The position numbers and the translations under genes are program-made. From Megamerina dolium (taxonomy: Eukaryota > Arthropoda > Insecta > Diptera > Megamerinidae), in NCBI GenBank assembly GCA_963854835.1, contig OY978526.1, forward strand, positions 48,127,140 through 48,191,139: a stretch of 64,000 nt of DNA. Reading direction: 5' to 3'. Below, piece by piece: positions 11,537 through 26,907 of the stretch. The notes below the pieces were generated by a model. It saw only the letters and a list, made by a program, of their open reading frames with translations. It did no database searches and was not told the origin of the DNA. How positions within the stretch are numbered: the stretch's first letter is position 1; each line of letters begins with the position of its first letter.

Positions 11537-12040
11537 TATTTGTATACCGGTCTACCTGCCTGCATGTCGTTCTAATATAGATGTTTTTAGCCTGTAATCT
11601 GTTTACATTGAGAAAAGCAAACATTTGAAATTATTTTGTTTACTTGTAAATACATTCTCGCTCAGCCATTTTCGAAAATTTTCCATGCAAAAGCAGGTAG
11701 AAAGACAATATACGTTTGAACCGTCTTGAAGTGCATTCTCATCGTAGGCGGTGATGTGTATTTGTTGTTGTTATTGCTAACATTTTTTACGTGGGAAATT
11801 TTTTCGTTTACAAAGTATATAATATGTACAAAATGTATGCAGCAGTGTATCTAAGCCTGTGAAAGGTTTGATAAGCTGAACAACAGCTCGATAGCAATCT
11901 TCAAAAATATACACATGTTCTCAAATAAAAGTATACAAATTCAAGCAACTCTACGTTTTCGTACACATGGTAGGCTTATATTGCAATTTAGTGAATCCAT
12001 AAATATATATTCTTCTTATATGGATACGTGATCTTTAACC
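11537..12040. other. Non-coding stretch
   Basis: No supported feature; AT-rich sequence between two elements. Confidence 0.5.
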
Positions 12041-12361
12041 TATGGTAGGGACTTCCTCTTCTGTGTCACCCTACAATGGATTTCGAATATAACACCCTTT
12101 TGCCTGGAGCATGTTTCTCCACTAGGTTCACATGATCTACCTAGCGCAGCCGCTGAAACTTTACGCAATATATGTACTATGTCAATATCGGCGTACAGAT
12201 CATAGTACAGCTCACTATTGTACCATATTCGGTAATCACGTCAATGCTTACAGTTCCAAATATCTTGCGTAGGACTTTTGTCTCGAAAATCGACGTGGAA
12301 ATTGTCCAGACTTCAGTATCATATGTAAAGACAGGCACGATGAGAGACTTGTAGAGTGTGG
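12041..12361 (-). mobile_element. Decayed RTE-like LINE fragment
   Basis: Aligns by eye with 3130-3450 of the nested RTE-like LINE: shared strings include ACTTCCTCTTCTG, GCGCAGCCGCTG, ATCTTGCGTAGGACTTTT and GAGAGACTTGTAGAGTGT. It corresponds to the region after RT motif C on the minus strand. There are many substitutions and small deletions and no frame. No 3' tail or TSD is visible. Confidence 0.8.
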
Positions 12362-13629
12362 TGTACTCCCTTGTATTTTAAGGGCCAATTTTTCAGTTTA
12401 AACTAGGTTTCAACTAAGTTCACGTAAACAAAGTTTAGATTTAAACTTATTTTAAACCGCAGCAAGAAAAGATGTAATGGAGTGCAAAAAAAAAGAATAC
12501 TGAACAACTGATAGGTTAATCTTAGTTTAACCAAGCGTAAAAATTCACTATCAAATCAGGGAATTCCCAGCAGCTGGTTTGAGGTTTGCCTATATTTTGT
12601 AAAAAGTAATGCAATCCTGAGGGCGGAACATCATATTTGCAATTTTTCGTTTGCTTGAATTTTTAGGTGAATTTCTGTAAAATAGAGCCTTGTTATTGTT
12701 TACGCTAACCAATTTTATAAAACGATATTTTATTTTCGTGTAATTATTTTTTAACTATCGTAATTCTCTCGCAATTCAATAAAGTTTTTGGGCACTAATA
12801 AGTTGCTCTATTCTCATTACATATAAAAGTGGTTTTTCTAAATGATGAGAACTTTAAAAAAAATATACAAAATTCAATAAATTTGTTTTATCGAAAAATT
12901 TATTTCATGCAATTGTTGTTTAAATATGATTTCCTGCTGCAATCTGTCAATCCCATTTTTCACAACTTGTTCGAGCGAATCTGGTTATACGTCATTCAAT
13001 GTTGGCTTCTAAATCGCCAATTGTTACTAGTTTGTTAAAGAACGCCAATTGCTTAACATATCCACACAGAAAATTATTCTGAGCTGTTAAATCATGCTAC
13101 TTTGGAGTGTAATAGCCGATGATTCCACTAGTATTTAAACTACACTCAACGATTACTATTTTTCATTTTGATTTCAAATTTGACTACTGTTTGTTCACTT
13201 ATCCCTTATCTCAAAAATGAGACCTCATCACTATGAGTAATTTTTGGAGCAATTTTTCGATTCAAAAAATTGATTTTCTAACATTGCAATAGCCTAATTT
13301 ATGAAATTTACGACGCATTTCAATATAATTATAGTCCAGTTGCTACACCACTAGATCTTAGTCTATATAACTGGTTCTTAAACCAATGTAAATCTTCCGA
13401 CAATCTTTAATTTGATTTATTGTAACAAATTATCCCTACCGGAATTATTAGGTATACAAATTGAAAATTTGCTTCACATTATTGATATATTTAATATGCG
13501 TTATTTTTTTGACAGCGTTAGCTGTTCTAAAGAGCGTCTGTCAAAATGAACGAAAGTTGAATTACACAAGTTTCTTATTGCATTGAAACTGTCGAATCAC
13601 GTGACGATAAAGCAGCATTTGCATGTATT
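12362..13629. other. AT-rich non-coding stretch
   Basis: Contains several TTTAAACT-type strings around 12395-12460 and no coding frame that I can support. A 69-codon open frame at 12829-13038 is AT-driven and not convincing. Confidence 0.5.
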
Positions 13630-14035
13630 TGCGGTATATTATGGGCTGCTCCAACCGAAAAAAAACCATCACGGGGGATACCTATAGCAATTGATGCGTT
13701 TAATGCGCAATATACTGAAAGACATGACAAAGTGATTTTGCAGCATGACAACGCTTGACCTCATGTTACAAGGCAAGTCAAAACATACTTGGAAACGCTA
13801 AAATGGGATGTCCCACCCCACCCACTGTGTTCTACAGACATTGCCCCATCTGATTACCACTTGTTGCGATCAATGGTTCACGGATTGGCTAAGCAGCACT
13901 TCCGTTATTTTGAAGAAGTCAAAAATTGGGTCGATTCGTGGATCGCCGTTATCCGTTATTTTTTCAACGCGGAATACGTATGCTACCACAAAGATGGGAA
14001 AAAGTAGTGGCCAGCGATGGATCATACTTTCAGTA
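13630..14035 (+). pseudogene. Mariner transposase fragment, Mos1/mauritiana type (C-terminal half)
   Basis: Reads, with frameshifts, as the second half of a DD34D mariner transposase. It has a ...LLQPKK...TI region, VILQHDNA (second Asp), TYLETLKWDVPPHP, and DIAPSDYHLLRSMVHGLAKQ, which contains the third Asp in the APSDYHL context typical of Mos1-like elements. The end GKKWPAMDHTF / VASDGSYFQ can be seen out of frame near 14000-14030. A stop replaces the residue after DNA (near 13757). No terminal repeats are found nearby, so this is a fossil. Confidence 0.85.
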
Positions 14036-14458
14036 GCATGGTTATTGCTTATTTTTATTAAATTAATGCATATTTTCAAAAAAAAAAACACAAATTCAAT
14101 TTGTTCATTCCCGCGTTCATTCATGCAATGGGTTCTATGGATGCCATTACCATCTTCAACATTTGGAACACTGGAAAATTCAATTATTTCTAAAACACAT
14201 AGCCTTTCCTTAACCCGGCAACTATGTTATTTATAAAAAAACAATAAAAATTGTTTGTGTAGTAATACTTATTTGTCAAAGCACGAATATTCGACATTGA
14301 TTTTTTACCTGTGGTTTCGGGGATAAATTTACTAACAATTATCCGTACATTCTTTTTTAAAGACAATGCCAGAAAGTATTGTATTGGATTAAAACCATAC
14401 TGGAGCAACATGAGAGAGAACATTGAGAGAGTAAGTATTCTTCGTATTAACACTATAT
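14036..14458. other. Non-coding stretch before a SINE
   Basis: No supported feature. Confidence 0.45.

Positions 14459-16528
<2,070 letters not shown>

Positions 16529-16600
<72 letters not shown>
16529..16600. repeat. (TA)n array
   Basis: About 70 bp of pure TA lying directly between the right end of Tc1-A copy 1 and the left end of the deleted mariner at 16601. Confidence 0.98.
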
Positions 16601-16602
<2 letters not shown>

Positions 16603-17101
16603 GATGTACAAGCTTAAATCCACTGTTTCCTCGTACATGGCGTTATTGAGCATACTGAGCTATTATTGACTGTGCATACTTTTTTTTATGAGTTCGACAC
16701 CTATTTATATCAATTAGTAAACATCATCAGTGATTTCATACAACAACATACATTTTTTCTCGTATAATCATGTCTAGTTTCGTTCCAGAAAAAGAGCATA
16801 TGCGGGAAGCTCTAGTTTTTTACTTCAATTTGAAGAAATCTGCGCTATCGGAAACCACTTGCAGAGACTGGTTTCGTCGGTTCAAAGAAGGACATTTTGA
16901 CTTGAGTGACAAGAAGCGTGAAATTAGACCCAGAAAAGTTGAGGACCATGATTTGCAGGTTCTTTTGGATCAGGACGGCACCCAATCGCAAAAAATGCTT
17001 GCCGAACAGTTAGGTGTTATTCTACAAGCCATTTCCATACGTTTACGAGCCATAGGGTTTTTTTTTTACCAAAAGCAGCGGATATAAACTTGTACACCTG
17101 G
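16601..17101 (+). mobile_element. Internally deleted mauritiana-type mariner (MITE-like), copy 1
   Basis: About 500 bp with ends CCGATGTACAAGCTTAAATC and GATATAAACTTGTACACCTG-G, which are inverse to each other with a few mismatches, flanked by TA. Inside is only the 5' leader and the N-terminal third of a Mos1-like transposase, joined directly to the right end. It is therefore a non-autonomous deletion derivative. Copy 2 at 20370 has the same internal junction. The right flank is TATA, shared with the next Tc1-type element. Confidence 0.9.
16770..17087 (+). pseudogene. N-terminal stub of a Mos1-like mariner transposase
   Basis: ATG at 16770 gives MSSFVPEKEHMREALVFYFN, the start expected of mauritiana-subfamily transposases (Mos1 begins MSSFVPNKEQ). 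It runs through ETTCRDWFRRFKEGHFDLSD and LLDQDGTQSQKMLAEQLGV to about residue 100, then hits the deletion junction. A stretch of about 30 bp present in copy 2 (around AAESHRMLVE) is missing here, between TGC repeats. No catalytic residues remain. Confidence 0.9.
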
Positions 17102-17105
17102 TATA

Positions 17106-18756
17106 CAGTGGCTCACAGCTTATTTCGTACAGTGTATATATTTTTATGTAAATGGCTGTAACATCGAAACTAAAAAACTTATCGATAAGTTTTGAATGTA
17201 GATGTCTGTGTATGTGTTTAGTAAACCTAATAAGAAAACGGGGAACCCCAAAAATTGTTCTTTTTGTCATGCAAGAGAGAAAAACTATTGATCAGCTGAT
17301 TTTCAGCTCACATCTTATTTCGTACACAAACTTCAATGTAAGTAAGTTTCATTCTGCCGCGCAGTTACAAAGTTTTTTTGAATTGTATGAGTTTTTGGAC
17401 CTTTTTAACTATTATAACAATTTTTATTATTCTTATTTTAAATAGTTAAAGTGCTGTAAATTAAACATTTAGCGTTATGGGTCGTCGTACAACGATGGAA
17501 CAGCGTAAACTGGTAATTAACCATTTTAGGAAAGGTCAGAGTGTGCGAAAAATTGCTGAAATGACAAATTTAAGTGCCTCAACTGTCCAATACATCATTC
17601 AACGCTTCATTCGCGAAAATCGGTTGGAGAACAAGGGCAGAGAAGCACCTAATAAGATTTTCAACGCATCAGACGAGCGTTATATTGTACGAAAAATTAA
17701 GAAAAATCCAAAGTTATTCACTCCGAAGTTGGCTGCAGAGGTTCAGCGTGAAATAGGAAAATCATCCAGTGCTGAAACTGTCCGACGTGTGCTGCGCAAT
17801 CATGACTTGAACGGTCGAGTAGCCCGAAAGAAACCATTCATTTCAAAAATGAATATACAACGCCGACTTGACTTCGCCAAAGAGCATATTATTAATACTC
17901 CTGCGTTCTGGAATACCGTTATTTTCGCGGATGAGTCTAAGTTTAATATTTTTGGCTCGGACGGAATGTCATATGTTTGGCGTAAAGCTAATACCGAGCT
18001 AAACAAGGAGAACCTTAAGCCCACAGTGAAGCATGGTGGCGGTAGCGTGATGGTTTGGGCCTGTATGTCAGCAGCCGGAGTAGGTGAATTGGTTTTTATT
18101 GAGGGAACAATGGACAAAATGAAGTACCTCGAGATTCTGAAAAACAATTTACTTCAAAGTGCAGACAAACTGGGTTTGCGGGAAGAATTTCGGTATTACC
18201 AAGATAATGACCCAAAACATAAATCTGGGATTGTGCAATCTTGGCTTATTTGAACTGCTCACACTTGATGTCTCCACCACCACAGTCACCTGACATGAAT
18301 GTGATTGAAAATCTTTAGTCTATTTTGGACAATAAAATAAGAACACACAAGATTTCTAATAAGCAAGACCTAAAGAAGGTACTGATGGAGGAATGGAAAA
18401 AAATCACACCAGACATCACTCAAAAATTGGTGGATTCAATGCCAAGTAGACTCCAGGCTGTCATTAACGCTAAGGGATGTCATACTAAATATTAAAATCA
18501 ACTTACTTTGTTTTTAGTTTGAACTTAAAGAGACTGTACGAAATTAGCTGTGACATGAATTTTCCTATTTTTTTCTTATTTTATTTTTTTATAGTGTCAA
18601 ACACTAAAATTTTGAAAAAGTAAATTTTGGAAAATAAAAAACAAACCTTCCTTTCTAAAATGGCATATATATTTTGTTCAAATTTTTGCTATATTAGGAA
18701 TTACGACTGCAGCAATTTTTAAACTGTCACTGTACGAAATAAGCTGGGAGCCACTG
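17106..18756 (+). mobile_element. Tc1-A copy 2: complete ends, broken frame
   Basis: 1651 bp, plus strand, opposite in orientation to copy 1, so the two form a large imperfect inverted pair around 16529-17105. Outer ends are CAGTGGCTCACAGCTTATTT and its inverse. Inner direct repeats lie near 17306 (CAGCTCACATCTTATTTCG) and near 18532 (GACTGTACGAAATTAGCTG, one mismatch). TA flanks both sides; on the left the TA is next to that of the deleted mariner. Confidence 0.95.
17477..18495 (+). pseudogene. Tc1-A transposase, frameshifted
   Basis: Open from ATG 17477 for 258 codons with the first two catalytic Asp residues (FADESKF, YQDNDPKHKS). It is then broken: one G of ATTTGGAACTG is missing at about 18250, which creates an immediate TGA in SWLI. 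A second change makes TTTAG where copies 1 and 3 have TTTGG (near 18317). The rest, including MNVIENL with the catalytic Glu, can be read beyond the break to 18495. The copy could still be moved by transposase from another copy because both ends are intact. Confidence 0.93.
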
Positions 18757-20365
<1,609 letters not shown>

Positions 20366-20369
20366 TATA

Positions 20370-20891
20370 CCGATGTACAAGCTTAAATCCGCTGTTTCCT
20401 CGTACATGGCGTTATTGAGCATACTGAGCTATTATCGACTGTGCATACTTTTTTTATGAGTTCGACACCTATTTATATCAATTAGTAAACATCATCAGTG
20501 ATCTCATACAACAACATACATTTTTTCTCGTATAATCATGTCTAGTTTCGTTCCAGAAAAAGAGCATATGCGGGAAGCTCTAGTTTTTTACTTCAATTTG
20601 AAGAAATCTGCTGCTGAGTCGCATCGAATGCTTGTAGAGACAGTGCGCTATCGGAAACCACTTGCAGAGACTGGTTTCGTCGGTTCAAAGAAGGCCATTT
20701 TGACTTGAGTGACAAGAAGCGTGAAAATAGACCCAGAAAAGTTGAGGACCATGATTTGCAGGTTCTTTTGGATGAGAACGGCACCCAATCGCAAAAAATG
20801 CTTGCCGAACAGTTAGGTGTTATTCTACAAGCCATTTCCATACGTTTACGAGCCATGGGGTTTTTTTTACCAAAAGCAGCGGATTTAAACT

Positions 20892-20896
<5 letters not shown>
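20370..20896 (+). mobile_element. Internally deleted mauritiana-type mariner, copy 2
   Basis: Starts with CCGATGTACAAGCTTAAATC immediately after the TA flank of Tc1-B copy 1. The N-terminal transposase stub starts at ATG 20538 and keeps AAESHRMLVE in one frame; it then shifts frame and continues as RKVEDHDLQVLLDENG. The right end (GCGGATTTAAACTTGTA) runs into a (TA)n array and lacks the last roughly ten bases seen in copy 1. Same internal junction as copy 1, so both derive from one deleted ancestor. Confidence 0.88.

Positions 20897-20954
<58 letters not shown>
20897..20954. repeat. (TA)n array
   Basis: About 58 bp of TA that replaces the outermost right end of the deleted mariner copy 2. 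Confidence 0.97.
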
Positions 20955-20955
<1 letters not shown>

Positions 20956-20958
20956 TTA

Positions 20959-21018
20959 AGATACGTCGCCTCAACGTGACTAAAAACTAGATACGTCGCT
21001 TCAACGTGACCAAAAAAT
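20959..21018 (+). repeat. Two 30-bp tandem units
   Basis: AGATACGTCGCCTCAACGTG... and AGATACGTCGCTTCAACGTG... lie head to tail, with AACGTGAC followed by (T/C)AAAAA in each. Isolated; no gene nearby. Confidence 0.8.
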
Positions 21019-21572
<554 letters not shown>

Positions 21573-21576
21573 TTGT

Positions 21577-21950
21577 GGGTGCCGTAGCTCAGTGGTTAGT
21601 GTGTTCGCCTTCTGATCTGTAGGTCGGGGGTTCAATCCCCGGCTGATGCATAACAAATTTAATATCGATAAGATTTTTCTTTCGAACGGTACCCACCTGT
21701 CGGCAAGCAATTGGCAATTCTTCCGACAGTAACAACTTGCCATGAAAAAGCTTCTTAAAGAACTCTGTGACAAAGCTCAGAAAAAGTGATGTCACAAGTG
21801 CTCTGCCGTTCGGAACCGGCTAAAATAAGTAGGTCCCTTCTAATATTGTCCAAAATTTAAGACGCACAACAGTAATGGAAGAGAAGCTCGGCCAATGAGC
21901 CCTTTGGGGCTTTATGTGGCCACATATTTATTTTATTTTTTATATATTTG
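21577..21950 (+). repeat. tRNA-derived SINE, full-length copy
   Basis: The head is tRNA-like: A box TAGCTCAGTGG at 21586-21596 and B box GGTTCAATCCC at 21629-21639, correctly spaced for an internal RNA polymerase III promoter. The body follows with GAACGGTACCCACCTGTCGG, CAATTGGCAATTCTTCC, CGGAACCGGCTAAAATAAG and a GCCCTTTGGGGCTTT hairpin-like block. The 3' tail is rich in T (CACATATTTATTTTATTTTT) rather than poly(A). Related copies lie at 26557, 28139, 33549, 34271, 44206 and 54405. It is non-coding; it would be copied by a LINE enzyme. Confidence 0.93.
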
Positions 21951-23190
21951 CTTACTTAGCGCAAAGCAGCAACTGTTAGCAAGAATGATCCTAGGCAATA
22001 TCTTCACGTCATTACTGGTGTTAATGCTGTGTTATTCCACGGTAGTTGAAGCAAATTGTGGGGTCTCCTTTCTTATTTACGGCACAGAGAACACTGAGCT
22101 ACCAATAATCGGATATGCTTTCATCCGATCATATTGAGTAGCTCATCAACTCCGGTCTTAAAACAACTCGGCAGGCAGGACATCAGCAACTGAAGCTTTG
22201 TTGTTTTTCAGCTTCTCTGACTTCGCCATGGTCAGGTGGTGGAACATCTACACCATTTCCCGTTCGGCAGATTCCCATTGCTGCCACGATAGGAAGAAGA
22301 TTTGGAATTTAAACCCCCAGATGTCTGTCCGTACTCCTCTTCTTCTTCCTTAACAGCTCGCGTGGCACTTGCTTCTCTACGATAGCGTCTCGACACTCCG
22401 GATCATACCACTCAGCAGCAGTAGTCATGGAGTGGGATATATATGTCCACTGAGCGGATGTGTCATCAAGAGAAGGAGTGTTCTAGTCGATCAGCCTCAT
22501 TCCGTTAACAGAAGTGTTATGGTAAAGGCTGAATTATCCGACAAAAGATATCTTTCTTACCCACTCTGGCATTAAATTCGCGAAGCACAATTTTGATGTC
22601 GTGGCAGGGGCAGCGGTCATAAACTTCTTCGAGGCGCTGAAAGAAGCTCTCTTTGGTCGGATCGTCCTTCCCATCCGTCGGAGCGTGGGCACATATTAGG
22701 CTGATATTGAAACATTTTTCCTTTATGCGGATTATTGCCAGGCACTCGTTCACAGGTGTGATCCGTTAGACATGTGATGATTAGATATGATGTCGTAGTC
22801 TCTTACTGACAACAAATCCATATCCGAGTTTGTGCCTCTCCGCATGGCAACTGCAATAGATATCAGAGGATGGTCTTTTAGAGCAATCCTGTCCCGTCCA
22901 TCGTATTTCCTGAAAAGCGGTGATGTCTGCCTTCTATTTTTCGGGGACATCAACCAATTGGATATAGGGTACTTCCCTATAGAGGGAACGGACATTCCAG
23001 GTGCATACCCGTAAATCGTGGTCCTTATTTCGTTTGCGGAGGTCGTCAACAAAAGGGGTAGTCCTTATCCGAGGCACGGTTTGATTTTTTATTAGGAAAA
23101 GTTTTTATGTGGTGGGTCACAAGCCCAACACACAACCTCTAATCGAGGAGGTTTTCGCCACTCACTTTAACCGCCAGGTATCAGGTATCA
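21951..23190 (-). mobile_element. RTE-like LINE with RT core deleted, includes endonuclease remnant
   Basis: Minus-strand copy of the family nested at 2965. From the left, 21951-22028 matches 3488-3570. The sequence then jumps to the region equal to 4270-4530, so about 700 bp with the RT core are missing. Beyond 22260 it extends 5' of that copy through a linker into an apurinic-type endonuclease region (frame 22753-22517: IRIKEKCFNISLICAHAPTD, EVYDRCPCHDIKIVLREFNARVG). The 5' part with AACCTCTAATCGAGGAGGTT near 23130 matches the copy at 54929. Stops and frameshifts throughout; pseudogene. Confidence 0.85.
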
Positions 23191-23303
23191 TTAAAATAAT
23201 ACGTTTTCTGGATTAAAATCAAATTAAGTTCCAAAAATGTTTAAATTCAATACCAACTGGAATGAAAAAAAATCTCCTTACAGTCGGCTGGTGCCGACCA
23301 AAC

Positions 23304-24850
23304 TATACCCTGCATATGTAGATTTATATAAAAAAAGTTTACTCGAATATCCAACTTTTCTTTTATTTCCACTTTTCGAGAAACAATTTTTGCATATACT
23401 ACTAATTTACACCCGAAATATGGTTGACTTTGACGAAGTAAAAGGATTTTAAGATAATTCCGAGGCTTAGTATGGGAGCTATATAAAAAGTGGGCGTGGC
23501 TTACCACTTTCTAGTAAATCCAATTAATTTTTCAATGTTAATCCACACCTTAAATTTGGTGTCCTACGTTGAATAGTTTCTAAGTTATGGTGGTTAACAT
23601 TTTTGTTTAATTTCCTCAACTTTGTATGGGAGCCCCAATAAGAAGTGGGCGTGGTACGCTGATTTTTCGCCAGATTATTTCCGACTACGATATTAATTTA
23701 AGTGTCAATTATGGTTATTGTAGACATAAGATTGCCTAAGTTACAGCTGTTTCAATTTAAAATTTGTATGGGGGCTACGATAAACACTGGGCGTGGTGCG
23801 CCCATTTTCTGTGAGCCTAGTTGCTCGTACAATACTAATCCATACCCTAAGTCTCGTTGTCCTAGGCTAAATGGTTTGTAAGCTATGGAGCTTAAAATTT
23901 TAGTTTAATTCACTCGACTTTGTATGGGAGACCCATGAAGGAGTGGGCGTGGCACACTGATTTTCTGCCAGATTTTTGCCGACTACGATATTTATTTAAG
24001 TGTCAATTATGGTTATTCTAGACAGAAGATTGCCTAAGTTACAGCTGTTTCAATTTAAAATTTGTATGGGGGCTACGATAAACACTGGGCGTGGTGCGCC
24101 CATTTTCTGTGAGCCTAGTTGCTCGTATAATACTAAGCCACACCTTAAATCTCGTTATTCTACGCTGAATAGTTTGCAAGTTATAACCGGTAACATTTTT
24201 TTTAATTTCCGCAACTTTGTATGGGAGACCCAAAAAGGAGTGGGCGTGGCACATTGATTTTCTGCCATATTATTTCTGACTACCGTGTTAATCTAAGTGT
24301 CAATTATGGTTATTCTAGACAGAAGATTGTAGAAGTTACAGCAGTTTCAATTTAAAAGAAGTACAGACACTTTGTATGGGAGCTACGCTAGAAAGTAGGC
24401 GTGGCTCACCCACTTTTGGTGGGGTTATATAGTAGTATAATATAACTCTATGTGCAAAATATTGTTGTCCCAAGTGGTATATTATGTGAGTTATAGCAAG
24501 TTAAAGATTTTGAAAATTTCGAGGTTAGTCGCTTTGAATGCTTGGTGTGGGCGTGGTTATTGACCGATCATGCCCAATATCAATCCCCTCCGTACCCTTG
24601 GATCATAGATTACTTATGCCAAATTTCATCGAAATAGCTCAATATTTACTCAAGTTATCGTGCGAACCAGCCAGGTGACAGACAGACGGACGGACGGACG
24701 GACGGACGGACGGACATCGTTAAATCGAAAATTTAATCGACACTGATCACGAATATATATCCATGTCTATATCTCCGGAGATTCCTTCAAGTGGACACAA
24801 ACATCTGACCGAAATGAATATACCATGCATATTGCATTATGCAGGGTATA
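23304..24850 (+). repeat. Dispersed repeat built of about 150-bp units with a GTGGGCGTGG core and (GGAC)n
   Basis: TATACCCTGCAT at 23304-23315 and its inverse at 24839-24850 bound the region. Inside, GTGGGCGTGG or a close form occurs near 23489, 23647, 23788, 23942, 24087, 24240, 24396 and 24548, each about 25 bp after TTTGTATGGG(A/G). Alternate units are more alike: 23700-23830 and 24000-24125 are nearly identical. At 24684-24717 there is a (GGAC)n run. The last 32 bases form a hairpin (TATACCATGCAT...ATGCAGGGTATA). No protein is encoded. A similar layout is familiar from intergenic repeats of Drosophila, but I do not assign a family. Confidence 0.75.
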
Positions 24851-26542
24851 ATAAACTATCATTTTTTACTGTATAGCAAGTTCAAAAATTTTTAATCCCG
24901 AGCTTAGATTCTCTGACCGATCATACCAAATATTAATCCCGTCCGTACTTTTATTACTTTTTATTGTTAAAAACGATATTTTACCACTGTAAAATATGTA
25001 AAGTTTTAAAAAGAGGATGTGTAGTTTATTATTGTATAATAAACTGCAAATAATTATTTGCCTGAAAACGATACAATACCTTTCATATCTTTCGCTGTTT
25101 TAATTTTTAATGTAATTAATTTGTGTAAGGTAAATAATATATTTTATCGCATGCTATAGAAACACAGAATACGTCAAAAACCACTATTCCCATATTACAC
25201 ACATATGCACTACCTAGCTCTGTTTCGTTTTTAGCAAATAATACTTCTTCCAGCATTAGTACGCTGGTGAATGCTACTGTTAAAAATAATTTTTCCTCAC
25301 ATCATTTGTCAACATTATCGTTCACTCTCAAAATTATTTGTATTCTGTATGTTAAAGAACCGTTCAAACCGTGTATCTCAACAAGAGTATCATCTTATTC
25401 TCTGTTATACCGTACAGTGATGTGCTCTGTAAGTTATTCCGACATACATTTTACGTGTATCTGACAGAGAGAGTAAATTCGCCTACACTGAGTACAGTGG
25501 TGAGGTAGATATGTGTATAGTGCACTCACGTAGTACATCAGTTATCTATGGGACGTCATTGTGATTACGTGTATGGTAGCGGTTTATTCACGCCATTTTA
25601 AACCGAAATTAATTTCTTTGCTCAAAACGGAAACCGTGTTATAAATTAGGTTTTGTGCCAAAAGTGTTTACAACCTACAATACATAGTAAAAATATATTC
25701 ATAATTTTTACTAATATATTATAACAAATATGCAGGTGAAGAGTGATCACAAAAAAGCATTACCTACAAGTAAATAGCGACAAATAAAGAGTGAACAAAT
25801 ATAAAAGGAATCTCAACCGAACGAAATATACCCGCCAATAACGTGGATACATTGGTGTTGTACATATTGCAATAATAAAATATTGCTGTTAAAATGTGTG
25901 TTTTGTGCTTGCGAAAGTGTTGATTTGTTTTCTTTTGGTTGTCTTCTACCCAATACATGGTTATTGAAGCAAATGAAAAAAAAAATGTTTGTTTAAGTGA
26001 ATAAGATTAAAAATTGAAAAATATTAAATTTTTTGTTAAATTTTAAATAACATATAGTGTTATTATATTATTATTCTTCATCTTTTTAACTGCACTTATT
26101 AATTTTTAATGAATTTATGAAGAGAATCTTTATGTGCTGCTCATAAAGTGCTTGCTACTAGTGATCAATTTATTGAATATTCTTGGAAAAAGGCATATTT
26201 TAATATAAAAAAGGTAATAATTTATACCATTAGTACTCTTTTTTGATATTTATTGATACTATAAACAGTTACGCACACTGTACATTCTCAACCCTCTCGC
26301 GAATTTGTTCTCTCCCATGCCAAAATCGTATACATAATACAATATCAATATTTGTTGACAAGCAAACAAAATAAGAGCAAAGACGAAACAAAACGCAAAA
26401 TCAAACAGTCAGTATTACAATGATTAAAAAGTAAATTCGGTTAAATCGTTTATTCGTAGTTTTGCAAAGGAGATGCAAATCGAACTTCTACTAAAGCCTA
26501 CTACTATTAGTTAATACACATTATTAATACATTATTGCAATA
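24851..26542. other. AT-rich non-coding stretch
   Basis: Starts with a piece that again resembles the preceding repeat (GACCGATCATACCAAATATT, 24918-24938). The rest has no convincing frame, no terminal repeats and no RNA gene. Confidence 0.5.
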
Positions 26543-26556
26543 CACATATAACATGT

Positions 26557-26893
26557 AAAAAAAAAATTATATGTGGCTCTTTGGCCGAGCTTCTCCTCCA
26601 TTACTGGTATACGTGTTAAGTTTTGGACAGTATTAGAGGGACCTACTTATTTTTAGCCGGATCCGAACGGCAGAACCCTTGTGACATCACTTTTTCTGAG
26701 CTTTGTTATAGAGTTCTTTTAGAAGCTTTTTCATCGCACATTGTTACTGCCGGAAAAACTGCCAATTGCTTGCAGACAGGTGGGTACCGTTCGAAAGAAC
26801 AATTTTTTCGATGTTAAATTGGTTATGCTTCAGCCGGGGATTGAACCACGACCTACAGATCAGAAGGAAAACATACTAACCACTGAGCTACCG
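26557..26893 (-). repeat. tRNA-derived SINE with 14-bp TSD
   Basis: Reverse-strand copy. The B box reads GGGATTGAACC at about 26838 and the A box CCACTGAGCTA at about 26880. CACATATAACATGT flanks it at 26543-26556 and 26894-26907, a perfect 14-bp target-site duplication. At the left the SINE 3' end finishes as a T-rich run on its own strand (AAAAAAAAAATTAT on the plus strand). This copy best defines the ends of the family. Confidence 0.93.
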
Positions 26894-26907
26894 CACATAT
26901 AACATGT

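Noticed and set aside
21577..21650. tRNA gene at the SINE head (A and B boxes present)
   Set aside because: The acceptor ends do not pair as a tRNA cloverleaf, and the same head is followed by the same SINE body in several copies; it is a SINE promoter, not a tRNA gene.
23304..24850. Helitron assignment for the GTGGGCGTGG repeat because of the terminal hairpin
   Set aside because: No CTRR-type 3' end directly after the hairpin and no clear 5' TC start; inverted TATACCCTGCAT ends argue for something else, so the family is left open.
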